Positions 24,601 to 36,397 of a stretch of 64,000 nucleotides of DNA are shown in pieces. Origin of the DNA: Vitrella brassicaformis (taxonomy: Eukaryota; Sar; Vitrellaceae); NCBI GenBank assembly GCA_001179505.1, contig CDMY01000356.1, positions 173,836 through 237,835 on the forward strand, in the 5' to 3' direction. How positions within the stretch are numbered: the first letter of the stretch is position 1; each line of letters begins with the position of its first letter. The translations under genes were made by a program, and so were the position numbers. The notes beneath the pieces are model-generated. The model made no database searches, was not told the origin of the DNA, and saw only the letters and a program-made list of their open reading frames with translations.

Positions 24601-27600
24601 CGACCAATCACCGGCACAGCAACCAGACCGACTCCCCCCACCGACACGCGTGATACGTTGCTGTTGCCGGCGGTGCCTTTGCTGGTCGGTGTGCTGTAGA
24701 AGGAGGGCGTGAGAATGGCTGCGCTGAGGGGGAGCGACGCGTTGAGAGGCGGTGGGGGTTTGTCGAATTGCAGATGCTGGGGAGCCGCGATGGTCCACTG
24801 GTAGTGGCAGAGGGGAGAGGTGTGGGGGACAGGGATGGACGTGTTGCCCTGCGACGAGTGCACGTTGCCGAGGGGCAGCGGGAGATGCCCGATGGTGTAG
24901 GGGTAGCCCTGCCGCGTGACGAGCGAGGCCGTCAGCACCTTGCGCTTGCCCTCCATCAGATCTACCTCAAAGAAATGCGGCAGAGAGATGGCCCGTCCCC
25001 CCTGGCCAGTGGGCTTCGTCTCCTGCACCACCACGCCTCCCGGTGTGTCTACCATCACCTCGAACCGCAGCTGGGAGGCGCAGAAGGGGAAGTAGACCAG
25101 ATAGTGCAGATCGTCTTCATGGAGATGACGCATCTCGCTCGGCCGGCAGTCGACTGGGCTCATGCGATTGCTATCCACTATGGTTCCGTCCTGGTCTTCC
25201 TCCAGTGCGGGCTCGACGCGCACATCGATGGCCGCCACGCCGATGCCGTCGCTCCGCACACCCACGATGTACTGCAGCCTCACCCTATCCCCCCCACCCG
25301 CAGCCACACTCACGCCGAAGTCGTAATCGTGGCGTAGCGTCCCCCGCTGCCTCACAGATGGCCGCGCGCCCACCAGAGCAACGTCCACGCGTCTATCAGG
25401 GAGCGTCAGGGGCTTCCCCCTGCCCACAGCACCGCCCAGAGAGAACCACACAGGGTCGACCAGCGCCTCTGCGTAGGCAACGTCGGTCGCATTGGTGATG
25501 ACGACCAGCCGGAACCGCGGCGTGCGGGGTTTGGTCATGTTTGCCGGCGCCTGCCGCTGGAGTATCCGTTGGAGCTTGTCAAGGTTGACTTCGAGCTGCA
25601 GCTCTATCTCGTATGTGTGGTTGCGGGGCAGCAGCACCAGCCGCCGGTCAGATGGCGACACGAGCCGGAAGGGCGGCTGGATCTCCACTGGCACGCGTGA
25701 GCTGGCCCCGCCGTCGTACCTCCCCTGCAGCCCGAAGGCGGTGGGATCCTCGCGCCGCCCGTCTGTGTCGCGGCGATTGGCGAATGGACAGACGGAGGAG
25801 AGAGGGGGGTAGGTGTAGAACGGCGAAGGGCGTGGGAACAGCTGTCCGATGAAGCACTCTCCCTCGTTGCCGCGGTCGATGTGGACGCCGGCAAGGGGGT
25901 CGATGTCGATGGTCACGTTTGAAGTGGTTGGGAAGGTTTGGGGCAGGGACGGTGCTGGTGCGGGGGCTGCTGCTGCCAGGGATGGGTGGGGGTGGGTGGG
26001 GGGCGCTTGGAGAGTGTCGAAGGTCCAGTGGGGGCTGTGAGAGGATATGTTGGCAATGCCGTACCTGCACCGCACCAACCACGAGACGAGCACCCACACA
26101 CGAATGCACCTCCATACGTCTTGCTGCCTCCAGCTCAGCTCACCCGTATTTGTCGAATGGCACCAGGACGAAGGGGAAGGGCCTGTCGTCGCCGCAATCG
26201 AGCACCACCCCCCTCCCCACCACCACCGCGTCTCGCCTGGCCGCACACTGCCGCACCCCGCCCTCTGCGATGCCTCTGGCGAGCGACCGTCTGTTGGCGG
26301 CTGCGTGTGACGCGTTGGTGAGCAGTGTGTATGGGTAGTGGTAGACCTCCATGCCCACTGGGAAGGAGCACCCAACCACCAGACGGCCGCGCTCGGACAC
26401 CTCGCGCGGAGTGCTGACAAGACAAGACAATTAATTGCACACAGACAGCGGGTAAATGAATGAACATCCTATCTTAAGGCATGCTAGGTTGGAAATATAT
26501 ATAAGATTCTGTGGGTCATTCACATGGGCGGTCCAGGAGCGTTCGGCAGCGCTTCAGCGATGACGTCGATATCGACCTCAACCACCTCTGCTTCCTGCTT
26601 GCAGGTGACCTTGACCACCACGTCCCCATCGTCGCCTGGCGGCATCTCGGCCACCACCTCCGTCCGCAGCATCTCGCCTATCCTCTTGGTGGACATCACG
26701 CAAAGGTCACTCCGCCTGTGCTCATTGCCGCACCGGACAACCTCATCGCTCACATTGGCCAGCACCTCCACAGCCAACGGGTGCTGCAGCCGCTCCTTCT
26801 CGCTAGACAGGGGCGGCACCGCGGCCACCGATGTGTTGGCGGCCACGCGGATCTTTCGCCTGAAAGATGGGTGCGACGGTGGGCCGCCCAACACGGGTAC
26901 CGTGAGGCTGTCGCCGACACCGATCATGCGCACTTGGGTGCGGAGAAGGGACAGGGCGACGGCCACCGATGTGTCATCAAGAGAGGTGCGTGAGGGTGGA
27001 GGCGGCAGAGATGGGACAACAGAGGGTGCTGTGGGGGGCGGGGGAAGGTCGAGGTCGACCAGGCTGTACCCCCGGTAGAATGGCCGCGGCGTGGCGGCAT
27101 GGTCCAGCTGCTGCACACGGCACAACAGAAGCGTGGCGAACGTCGCAAGACCACCTGTCAGTGGCGGTGGCCCGGCACCGGCCCCCTCATCCTCTCCCAT
27201 AGCGAACATAACGAGCCTCCCCAGCGCCTTCAAGCGTGGCGAAGACCCACCAGCGGCCACCTTGGTGAAGAGGGGCGAGGTCAGCAGCATGGTGTCCGTC
27301 ACAGCCGTCTCAACCCCCACTCTCTCCCCCAAATACTCCGCCACAGACGTCCCAATCTCCTCTGTCTCATTGACCGCGGCGCCATCCCCTAACGCCCATC
27401 TCACGTTGTGCAAGGGCAGAGTGACGAAGTCCTGCAGGCGGAATCTGGCGTCGGTTCTGTCGTAGATGCGCATGTCCTGTTTGGAAAAGACTGGCCGTGG
27501 GGCGAGGTAGCGTGAAGGGTCAGGGGCGGGAGAGATCAGTGAGCCTTCCAGCATGACGTCGCCCAGAGTGTGGGAGGTGATGTTGACGAATGCCTCGGGG

Positions 27601-30600
27601 CGGGACTGCAGGTGCTCCGGGAGGTCTTGGCTCTCGATGTGCGACGCATTGACGCGACCATACCGATCGGCAAAGGCAGCGACCTGACCAAGACAGACAC
27701 CGATGGATGCACAACCACCATCTACTTTACCATCCACACACACCAAGCCAGGTAGGTGCTGATCGATCTATGTCATTCACTCTCACCGTCTTCCTGCCTT
27801 CGTCCCCCATGTGTGTGAGTATGAGCTGTCCCTTGGCGGCCAGAAAGTAGTGGGTGCCGCTCATCTCGCCATCCCTCTCGAATATGGGCACAAAGGCATA
27901 CCCAATTGCCTCGTAGAAGTGCACCAGTCGCCGCACCGTCATATCGGGGTAGGTGGCGTCCTCGATGATGAAGGCGGGGTCGAAGTAGTGGTAGAAGTAG
28001 CTGTCGGTGTAGGTGCCGGGCCACGATGGACGGGGCGGGGGGAGCGTGGCGGGGAAGGACTGGAGAGTCCGCTTGGTGGCGAGGAGGGCGGCCCAAGTGG
28101 GGACGCCCACATAGCCATACACAGTGGCCTGCAGACAGACAGAAATCACATCGATACGATACACACATAAAGATGAAAAAAGGCAGGTTTGTATGTGTGT
28201 AGGGGGTGGGATATATTGGCATACAATGGTGGATCGGTTGATCCTCAGCAATGGAGACGGCACAGTGATATGCACGCCCTCGATCTTCTTGACCATCACA
28301 GCCAAACGGAAAGTCTCAAACCGCCGCTGCGACGCCACATAGACGCCCTTCGCTCCCTCCTCACCGCTTCCCGTCCTCACGGTCACCCGCACATAGCACA
28401 CGCCCTCCCTAGTGTCAGCCCGGATCGACAGCTTCGCGCTGAAAGCGTCGCCCCTCGACGTATCGATGTCGACCTGACAGACGTCCTCCACATTGCGGAC
28501 GCCCCTCATGTCCTGGCACGTCGTGTGGACGTCGTAGCCCCCATTGGCATCAATGTGGTCCAGGTCGGCCCGGAGGCTGTGTTCGGGTGGCAGGAGGACC
28601 TCTGGCGGCAGGGGGATGGGCGAGATAGGCGTGACTCGCGCCGGGATGGACGCCGAGGCAGGCTCAAGAATCCGCAGGTGGCGGCGGCAGGCCAGTGGGG
28701 GGAAGGGAGGGTGTGAAGGGATGGGGGCTGCGGCGTATCTGAACATGTTGGTGAGGTGAGTGAACCGGAAGTCCAGGGCGAGCTCCTCATTGCCGAAGGC
28801 ATGCACCAACAGCCAGGCCTTGTTGGGAGCGGCAGCCAAGACCTCCAGTGGCGGCGGCTGGTCCACATCCACCGGATGGCCCACGGTAAGGTCGTAGTCA
28901 AAGTGATAGTTCTGTGGCACGTAGAGGTTCACCCCCTCGCCGTCTCGATCGACCCCCCACAGCCGCACCCACAGCAGATAGTAGCTCCCCCGGATCAGCC
29001 GCAGCCTCCCATCCGACGCAGAAAACGATGTGTTCTCCTCTTCCTCCAGCCGAGGCAGTCGACGAGGCGGCAGACCCCCGAGCAGAGGGCTCCTCCCCTC
29101 TGTGATGTTGGCGGCGAAGTAGCCCTCGATCCACTCGTCGAGCACGGGCGACGTGAGGGGGTACGCCAGTGGCAGGTGGTCCTCCCTGCCCCCCTCCTGC
29201 CTCGCAAGGTACCCCCACAGGCGCGTGTCGTAGTCGGCGAGGAGGCCGGTCGTCTTGAGGATGTCTTGCGGGATGGGCAGGTGTGTCATGACCACATCCA
29301 TCGACTGCGGCTCATACACCTCCACCCGGCCCCTGGGGCTCTCGGCCAGCACCTCCTCCCCATCGCTCTCGTCCAGATGCACGCGGGGGTCGAGAGCCAT
29401 GATGTCGGCCTTGCCCGGCTGCAGCGCCGTCACATTGCCAGTGGTCGCTTCCAAATCGATGGGTGGCGTCTCGTTACCCACGCCAAGCGACCGCATCACG
29501 CGCCAGTCGAAGGCCAAACCAAGTTCGTCACCCCCTCCCTCCCCTCTCAGCTTGCCCTCCATCAGCCTCTTGGCATCTGGCCCGTCACGCGGCAAAGCGG
29601 GCGGCACGAGCGACAACCTTCGGGACGGCACGAGCGCCGGGCTGCCATCGGATGTGTTGCGCCGCGGCAAGTACACCTGGTACTGGAACTGGCCGTAGGT
29701 GGGCATCCTCAATGTGTGTGGGAGGATCTCGTATTCCTCCAGTACACGATAGATGACCTCGTGTGACGGCAGGGGGAGGGATGGCGGGAGGGGCAACAAG
29801 GAGGGCGCGATGAGGTAGTCGGATGCACTGAGCTGGGCGCGCACCTTTGCGCGGCCGATGGCGAGGCTCTGCAGGAGCAGGGTGCTGTTGAGGAGGGTCA
29901 CATTGACGGGACCCGGGCCTCTAGCGTGGTGTGCCGTGCCGTTCTGCGCCACCTCAAACACCTCTGACGGGCCAAAACACACACCACAACAACATAATCT
30001 GACCCCCTCCCTTTTCTCGCGTTCCTTTCTCTTCTCCGTGTCCTACTCCCACTCTTACCACACTCAGGTACCTGTGTCCTTGTTCTTCTCATTTGGGGAG
30101 AGTATGGATGTGACGGTCCACTGCAGCTCCAAACCGTCGAGGGACGAGAACCAGTTACCGGCCGCGTCACGTCCCTGCGCAGACGCCGTCTCCACCTCAC
30201 CCAAATAGATGACCTTGGTCCTGGTCTCGAGGAACAGCTCGTGCACCAGGCCAAGATACACCTGCACAGAGTGGCTCCGCCGCCCGGTGGTCGCCTTGCC
30301 GCTTGTCGATGCTGGTGCTGTTGCGGTGGTCGATGCCACACACTTGTCGCCGGGCTGCGCGGAAGAGGGAGTGTCCACCTCGACGTCGAGCCGGGTCGAC
30401 CGTTTCTGCAGTATCGACTGCAGCAGGGCCAGCCTTTTCCCCTCGTCCATGGCGGGGAACTTGTCGTGCATCTCCTGAGCCACCTGGGCCAGAATCGTCT
30501 CGTGTACCCTTACGGCGTCCTCCCCCACCTCGAGCAGAGGGCTGCCCTCGTACTCGGCCGGCTTGCACACTCTCCTGCCCGCCACCCGCTGGCCGCTTGC

Positions 30601-30924
30601 CTGGTCGACAACTTCCACCCACTCGTCGTGCTGCACTCGCCACCGGTAGCACACGCAGTAGGTCGGCTCCCGGGCGTAGGGCGGCAGCTTGACGTGCAGC
30701 TGCAGCGGCACCGACACACGGTGGCCGGGGGAGCTGTACGGGAGGAGGATGAGGGGGCTGGGCAGGTGGAGAGAGAAGTCCTTCAGTGGCACACACGCCG
30801 ACAAGATCACCCAGCCGAGCACCAGGATAATGGCGATCAACGAGCGGGAGAAATGCCCTCCGGATGACTGCATGTTGGTTGGTTGGACGGATGCAGCCAG
30901 TTTGGAAGAGGCAGGCAGCAACAC
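21697..30924 (-). CDS. Giant NUP210/gp210-like nuclear pore membrane protein
   Basis: Nine exons with matching phases: 30924-30072, 29963-28225, 28128-27787, 27683-26524, 26413-26144, 26064-24390, 24286-23516, 23436-23027 and 22933-21697, about 2,818 residues. An N-terminal signal anchor (LIAIILVLGWVILSACV) leads into a long lumenal region. Near its start is the gp210-like block KVIYLGEVETASAQGRDAAG followed by NWFSSLDGLELQWTV. Beta-rich Ig-like repeats with many NxS/T glycosylation sites follow. Near the C-terminus is one strong membrane segment (YMVFMLPLFAVIVLALLALS), then a Pro/Ala-rich cytoplasmic tail. Gp210 anchors the pore in the envelope through its transmembrane segment and forms a lumenal ring. 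Animal homologues have about 1,900 residues, so this one is enlarged. An apparent stop at 26520 is avoided by a GTGAAT donor at 26523. Confidence 0.78.
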
Positions 30925-31326
30925 GATGGATGAATCGGCCGATGGCAGATCACCTCACCGACTCGTTTGGTGTCCAAGTTGCCGTCGTCTGAGGCCTCTC
31001 AGATCCACCCAAGGTCCTCACGGGGTCGCAGACGGACACGTACATCATCCCAAGCCTGGCATGTCAAGATGCCGTCACGCATTCACTGATTTGTTGCGGC
31101 TGTCCGAGAGTCACGCATTCAAGCTTTAAAGCGACAACACGACAAAGCACTTTCTTCGTTGAAAGAACACCGATCGGATAACAGCTCGCCCGCGAAGCTA
31201 GGCTCGCAGAAGAGACCGATTTCTCTCCTGACAAACCGCCTCTCGTCTTTCGCCTTTCCCTGTCGCCAGCCAGCGCAGCGGATTGCACAATTAAGGAAAG
31301 AAATTAAGAGCTTGAAAAGACAGACA
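30925..31326. promoter_or_regulatory. Divergent promoter region (NUP210-like / MORN)
   Basis: About 400 bp between start codons. It contains AGCTCGC at 31183-31189 and the related GCGAAGCTAGGCTCGC at 31192-31207, similar to the element in the CtpA/tubby gap. An in-frame open stretch extends upstream of the MORN ATG from 31159 but has no ATG, so it is probably 5' UTR. Confidence 0.45.
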
Positions 31327-32807
31327 ATGATGCTGGATATCGGTACTGAAGGTCTGCGGCCAGCCGACACATCCACCAGACACACAGAAGACTCTGTCAC
31401 GTGGGTCAACACGCACACCGCACACACGAGCAACAAACAGAGTAACTGAGATGGGTGCCGGCGTTGCGTTTGTGTGTTTGTTGCAGAGCTGAGGGCCCGA
31501 GGGACGAGGATGGGCGTCTTCACGGCAAGGGAAAGGAGAGGTGGCCTGACGGCACAGACTATGAGGGTGGCTACAGGTCAGCAATAGATTGACACCGGCA
31601 AAGAAAACGAATGGCCCACTGCCTACCTACCTGAGATCATGCGTCCATTCGGCCACTCACTCGTTCGTTGGTCAGCCACGGGATGAAGCATGGTGAGGGT
31701 TGCTTTCGGTGGCCTGATGGGGGGTCCTACACGGGGCAATTCAAAGACGATTTCATGCACGGTACGTACGCACACAACACAGACAGATGCGGTGCGGCCA
31801 ATCGAATGCCTCCCTCCCCGACACACACACTCAGCCAGCCAGCAACGTGTTGTGTGTTGTGACTACAGGTCAGGGTGTCTATCGCTTCGCGGATGGGCGC
31901 GTGTACACTGGACAGGTGGGGTGGGGGATAGAACGCATCGCATCGACAGGACAGACACGCAACCTAATCTGCCCCCTCGCGTCTCTCCCTCATTGCTCCG
32001 TCAACCCACGTCGATATATCAGGTGGCAAATGGCCGCATGGAGGGACACGGAACGTTCGAGTAAGACAGGCAGACAGACGAGCGTCAGTACAGATGGACT
32101 GACTCACCAGACGGCGCCTTGTTTGCCCATTCATTCGCCAGGTGGCCAGACGGCCGCATCTACAAGGGTGCGTATCGAGATGACAAGAAGGAGGGCTTCG
32201 GAATGTTTCGGTGGACCGACGGGCGGTGCCACAGGGGCATGTGGCAGAGCGGCAAACAGAGCGGGGAGGGCGTCTTCACCACCGTCCAGGGCGAATCGAG
32301 GAGGGGTATGTAAGCTAACCTAACCGCACGCAGAGAGATTGATCGACCCATTTGTTGACGAACTCGGTGTGTGTACTTGTGTTTATTCCTCCCTCCCCTC
32401 TCTCTCTCTGTGCCTGTCTGTCAGGTGTGTGGCAGGAAGGGAAGCTGGTCAAGTGGACGAGCGACCCCTTCGACGACCCCAACCCCCCGTCGATCGAGGA
32501 GGTGGTGTCCATCCAGGTCATCGCCCCGCACACACCGCCCCCACACAACGAGATCATCCTGGAGGAGCAGCTTCCCTCACCCGCATCACCAAACAGCGAA
32601 GAGCCCACACAGGACCACCCAGAAGCAGCACCAACAGGGCAGGAGACAGCCAAGCCGCGTCTGAGTGAGGACGAGCACCGGAATGGTGTCGATCGGTCGG
32701 CTGATGCGCAGAACGATGAGGGGGTCGGGGAGGGGGAGGGAGGGAGGGGGCGGAAGAAGAAGAGGGTGCCGCAGGCCAAGTGCTGCCAAGCGTGCGTCAT
32801 TGCCTGA
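31327..32807 (+). CDS. MORN-repeat protein with cysteine-rich C-terminus
   Basis: About seven exons joined with consistent phase. The start is the ATGATG at 31327. MORN repeats of the YxGxxxxGxxxGxG type run in series: GKGKERWPDGTDYEGGY, HGEGCFRWPDGGSYTGQF, GQGVYRFADGRVYTGQ, GRMEGHGTFEWPDGRIYKGAY, EGFGMFRWTDGRCHRGMW and GEGVFTTVQGESRRGVW. A Pro/Glu-rich acidic linker and a basic patch (GRGRKKKR) precede the end, which finishes KCCQACVIA; its cysteines could be acylated. MORN repeats bind membranes or form scaffolds, e.g. at the basal and apical complexes of apicomplexans. Localisation here is inference. Confidence 0.88.
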
Positions 32808-33121
32808 TGGATTGATGTGTCTGTCTATCTACCGAGACAGAGCCTATCTATATAGAACGAAAGGTCTGGGTGTGTGAGTGGTTTGTGGGAATAGGTGTCT
32901 TTGTGTCAATTCATTCGTTCGCCGAGGGTCGCAGGGGCGTGTGTTTGTGACGGGGGAAGAAACAACACATATTAGATAGAGGACGTCGTGCTCATCCGTT
33001 CGTTCTTCGTGGGGACGGAAGTTGTGTCTAGGCCCAATTAGTTGCGCTAAGAGCCATTCATTCACACACACACACTGTCATGGCTGCCTGCCTGCCTGCC
33101 TCCAGCCTTGCCCCGTTTCCC
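32808..33121. other. Convergent 3' intergenic region
   Basis: Between the MORN gene and the RAP gene 3' ends. No gene seen; small CA and tgcc repeats only. Confidence 0.6.
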
Positions 33122-35184
33122 TCACACACCCGTCTCTAGTTCTGCTCCTGCCTGGCCCTCTCGCCCTGCCCCCTGGTCCTCTTCCTCTTCCCCTGGCCTG
33201 TCTGCACTGCTGCAGATGGGTACATCACTGTCCCTCAATATCACCTCGATGTACTCGGCCTTTTCCGCCGCCCCCAGCGACCGCCAGTGGCTCCTCTTGA
33301 TGGCTATCGGGTTGTACCCATATTGCCTGACAGACACAAAGGCACGGACACACACATGACATGGGTCATGCGGGTGGCCACCCGATGCCACACAGACAGA
33401 CAGACAGACAGGTATGTGTGTGTGTGCGGGCCCGTAGGTACCTGAGGTGTATGAGCTGGAGGAGGGTGCTGCCGCATGGCTGCAGGCCGTTGCGAGAGCA
33501 CTCGGACACCACTAACAGCACATCACGACGACCACCTGCCATCACACACACAAAACCCATGCCGCATTGCATTGCAATCCATTCATCAATAGGCTGGCTG
33601 TCTGTGTGTGTGTGTGGCGTACGCAGCTTGATGTCGAGTACGTATGGTGCGTCGATTTGGTACTCCACGGTGTGCGGCACAGACAGCTTCGTCAGCTCTG
33701 ATGACACCTGCACACACACACCACACAAACATCCATCCATTCATCCATCCATCCGTCCATCAGTCAGTCAAACCATCGCGCGGCCGACATCTCTCTCTCT
33801 CTCTCTCTGGGGTTCACTGACTGACTCAAATGGCTGACCTCGTGGACTTGGTCGATGAATGGCGCGCCGAAGCCGCCTCTGTGCATGGCCCAGGTGCGCA
33901 TGCCCTCGTAGACACAGCGTGGGTGCATGTTGTGTCTGAGCCAGGGGAACTGGATCATGTGTGCCAGCCACAGGTGGAACACGCGGTACCGCTCCCTCTC
34001 CCACGCTGGGGTGCTGCCGATCTTCCGGTACAGAAAACTCAACGCATACGGCACATCAGCTGCAGCATATAATATCACACACACACACACAGAAGTTTCC
34101 TTTTGCCTGTGTGTGTGGGTGTGTGTGTCTGTGTCTGTCTGTCGGCCCCTCCACCGGCTCACCAGCAATCGAGTAGACAGCAATGGCGAAGACGGCCTTG
34201 GTCGCCGCTTCCTCGCTCACATCGTCCAAATGGTCCTCCAGGTACCGCACCACCCCTTTCACCACAGCCAGCACCTCGCCGCCCCCTCCCAGACCCACAC
34301 CGAAATACGCCAACGACTCCAGATAGCCGCACAGCTGCGTCAGCGACACGCCAGCAGGCCGCCGCAGGTTGGTGGCCAGATCGACGTGGCTCAGCACCCG
34401 GTCGCACGTCGCCAGAAGTGCATCATCGAAGCGCAGAGCCACTCGCCGGAACGCGCAGACGCACGTTATCAGCTCGCCGACGGTGAACATGCCCGTGTGG
34501 CGCGCGACGGTGCGGGCGACGGCCTCGAAGAGTGAGTCGTGTTTTGGCCGGTTGTGTGCGGCGAAGCCATGGGCGATGCCGGCGAGCTCGCTGGGAGAGA
34601 ACTCCTGGAACCGTGATAAGATGCTGGCCTCGGTCGACTCGAACAGCCTGGCGTGATACATCTCCAGCGAGCCGAACAGCTGGACCATCCTCACTGTCTG
34701 CTGGTGGTCCAGGGTGCCCTTGTCGATGAAGTGGTCCGCGCACCGGTCATAGAAGGGGTGCTTGAGGTAGCCCGCCCAGAAGTAGGCGTCGGCGCACTTG
34801 AGTAGCACGTCGAGGTCTGTCACGGGCTGCGTCATGAGCGGCTTGAGGTAAGAGCCAAACAGCCGGAAGTATTTGTGGCCGAGCTGGCGAAGGGCGAGAA
34901 TCACATTGGCGAGGCTGTCGAAGTCGAGCTTGTCACGGAAGTTGAAGAGGTCGCTGAGCAGCACGTCGTATCGCTCGTCGGCCATGAGGTTTGAGCGCTG
35001 CACCACGTCGGCGTCTTCGTAGAGCACTCCCAGCACCTGCAGCGCCGTGATCAGATTGTGCACGAAAAACACCCCACGGTGCGTGACCAGCAGACCCAAC
35101 ATCTGCAGAAACACACGATGAATCAATGAACGACACACAGAGGAAATGGATTGGCAGGGAGACCAACATTTCACACATTCCCGG

Positions 35185-35219
<35 letters not shown>

Positions 35220-35615
35220 TGACCTCGTCGATGGTGTTGGCCTTGAGAAGCAGCTGGTCGAGCTGCATACAGATGGGGTTGGCGTACACGACAGCCGCCA
35301 GACTCCGCTTCCTCTCCTCGACGGCTTTCCGCCTCTGCAGGGCCACCTGGTGACTCCACTCATGCTCGCGGCCGGGAGGGGACTCATCTCTCTTGACCGC
35401 CGCCTGCATGAGGGCCCGCGGGTCAAACGAGCCGAAGGCGGACTCACCGCTGCTGACGGTGGGAAAGCGGCTGGGGAGGGGAGGAGGTGGGGAGCTGATC
35501 GACGCAGTGGATGCGCGTCGGGCTGCACCCGCCGATGGATAGATGGCGCATCTGGGCTGCCGGTGATTGGCCGTGAGTCGGCCGAGCTGGCGGAATGACG
35601 CATCTCTTCGCATCA
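33122..35615 (-). CDS. RAP-domain helical-repeat protein, likely organelle RNA factor
   Basis: Starts at ATG 35615 with a basic, Ser/Ala/Pro-rich leader (MRRDASFRQLGRLTANHRQP...) compatible with organelle import. Exon 2 (about 35102-34163) encodes a helical array (LITALQVLGVLYE, LANVILALRQLGHKYFRLFG, FSPSELAGIAHGFAAHNR, FTVGELITCVCAFRRVALRF), typical of the FASTK/OPR-like repeats that accompany RAP domains. The final exons give the RAP domain: VSVPHTVEYQIDAPYVLDIKL-like strands, then RRDVLLVVSECSRNG, TLLQLIHLRYL, YGYNPIAIKRSHWRSL, ending in an acidic tail. Family members act in mitochondrial or plastid RNA processing and ribosome assembly and are expanded in Apicomplexa. Divergent, 238 bp from the next gene. 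Confidence 0.8.
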
Positions 35616-35853
35616 GTTGCTGTCCTCAGACGAATCACGCTCAATCGCTCCACATGCACAGAGGAACCCAAGGAACACACGCACGAGGTCCAGAACGAAG
35701 CCCACGGCTAGAGCAAAACTGACACGAGCGCGCTCGCGAAACGCATGTGCAATGCGCGTGCAGAGAGCTACGGTGTGATCCCTCGAGTCGTGCACATAAT
35801 AAGAGATCTGCCACTGTGGATGTGAGGCAGCGACAAAGACGAAGGAAGAATTG
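35616..35853. promoter_or_regulatory. Divergent promoter region (RAP / unknown)
   Basis: 238 bp between start codons. It contains GAGCGCGCTCGCGAA near 35726-35740, a palindrome-like variant of the AGCTCGC element. Position-based inference only. Confidence 0.4.
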
Positions 35854-36365
35854 ATGGATGACGAGCAGCCCGGTCCTCGAGTCGGAGAAAATCCCAAGCG
35901 CAAAGCCGGCCGATACACAGGCGTACCACACCCCGAGCACAGCTCCCGCTCCTCGCTCATCCATTTGGCGAACTCCCTGTTAGCCATCGACGAGCTCGAG
36001 GCGGCGCTGCCCGTGGTTGAGGCGGTAGTGCGGCATGTTGACGCGGGCCTGTGGGTGCCGCCCGAGGTGGTGCGGCTGTGCGAGGAGGCCATCGGCAGAC
36101 TGGGGGAGCGGCACGCACTGTGTGAGGAGCTCAGGCTGAGGTTCTACCGGGGGGTCGCCAACTCGACCGCTTTCATGGTCAGTCTGACAGACAGACGTAC
36201 ACAACACAACGGCCTGTCTGTTCTTTGGATCTGTGTCATTTCGCTCGTGTGTGTGTGTGTGTGTGTGTGTGGCAGCGTGAGGATATGATTGGTCGTCTGA
36301 TAGACTTCTGGCTGAAGAAGGGACAGCACGAGGAGATCAAGAGCTTCGACGAAAAGTACACAGTG

Positions 36366-36397
<32 letters not shown>

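Noticed and set aside
24768-25337. Long plus-strand open frames opposite the NUP210-like gene
   Set aside because: GC-rich shadow frames of a proven coding strand, with no domain signal or splice structure.
26505-26530. Apparent stop codon ending a separate protein in the NUP210-like gene
   Set aside because: A GTGAAT donor just before it and the acceptor at 26414-26415 join the two parts in phase, so one continuous gene is simpler.
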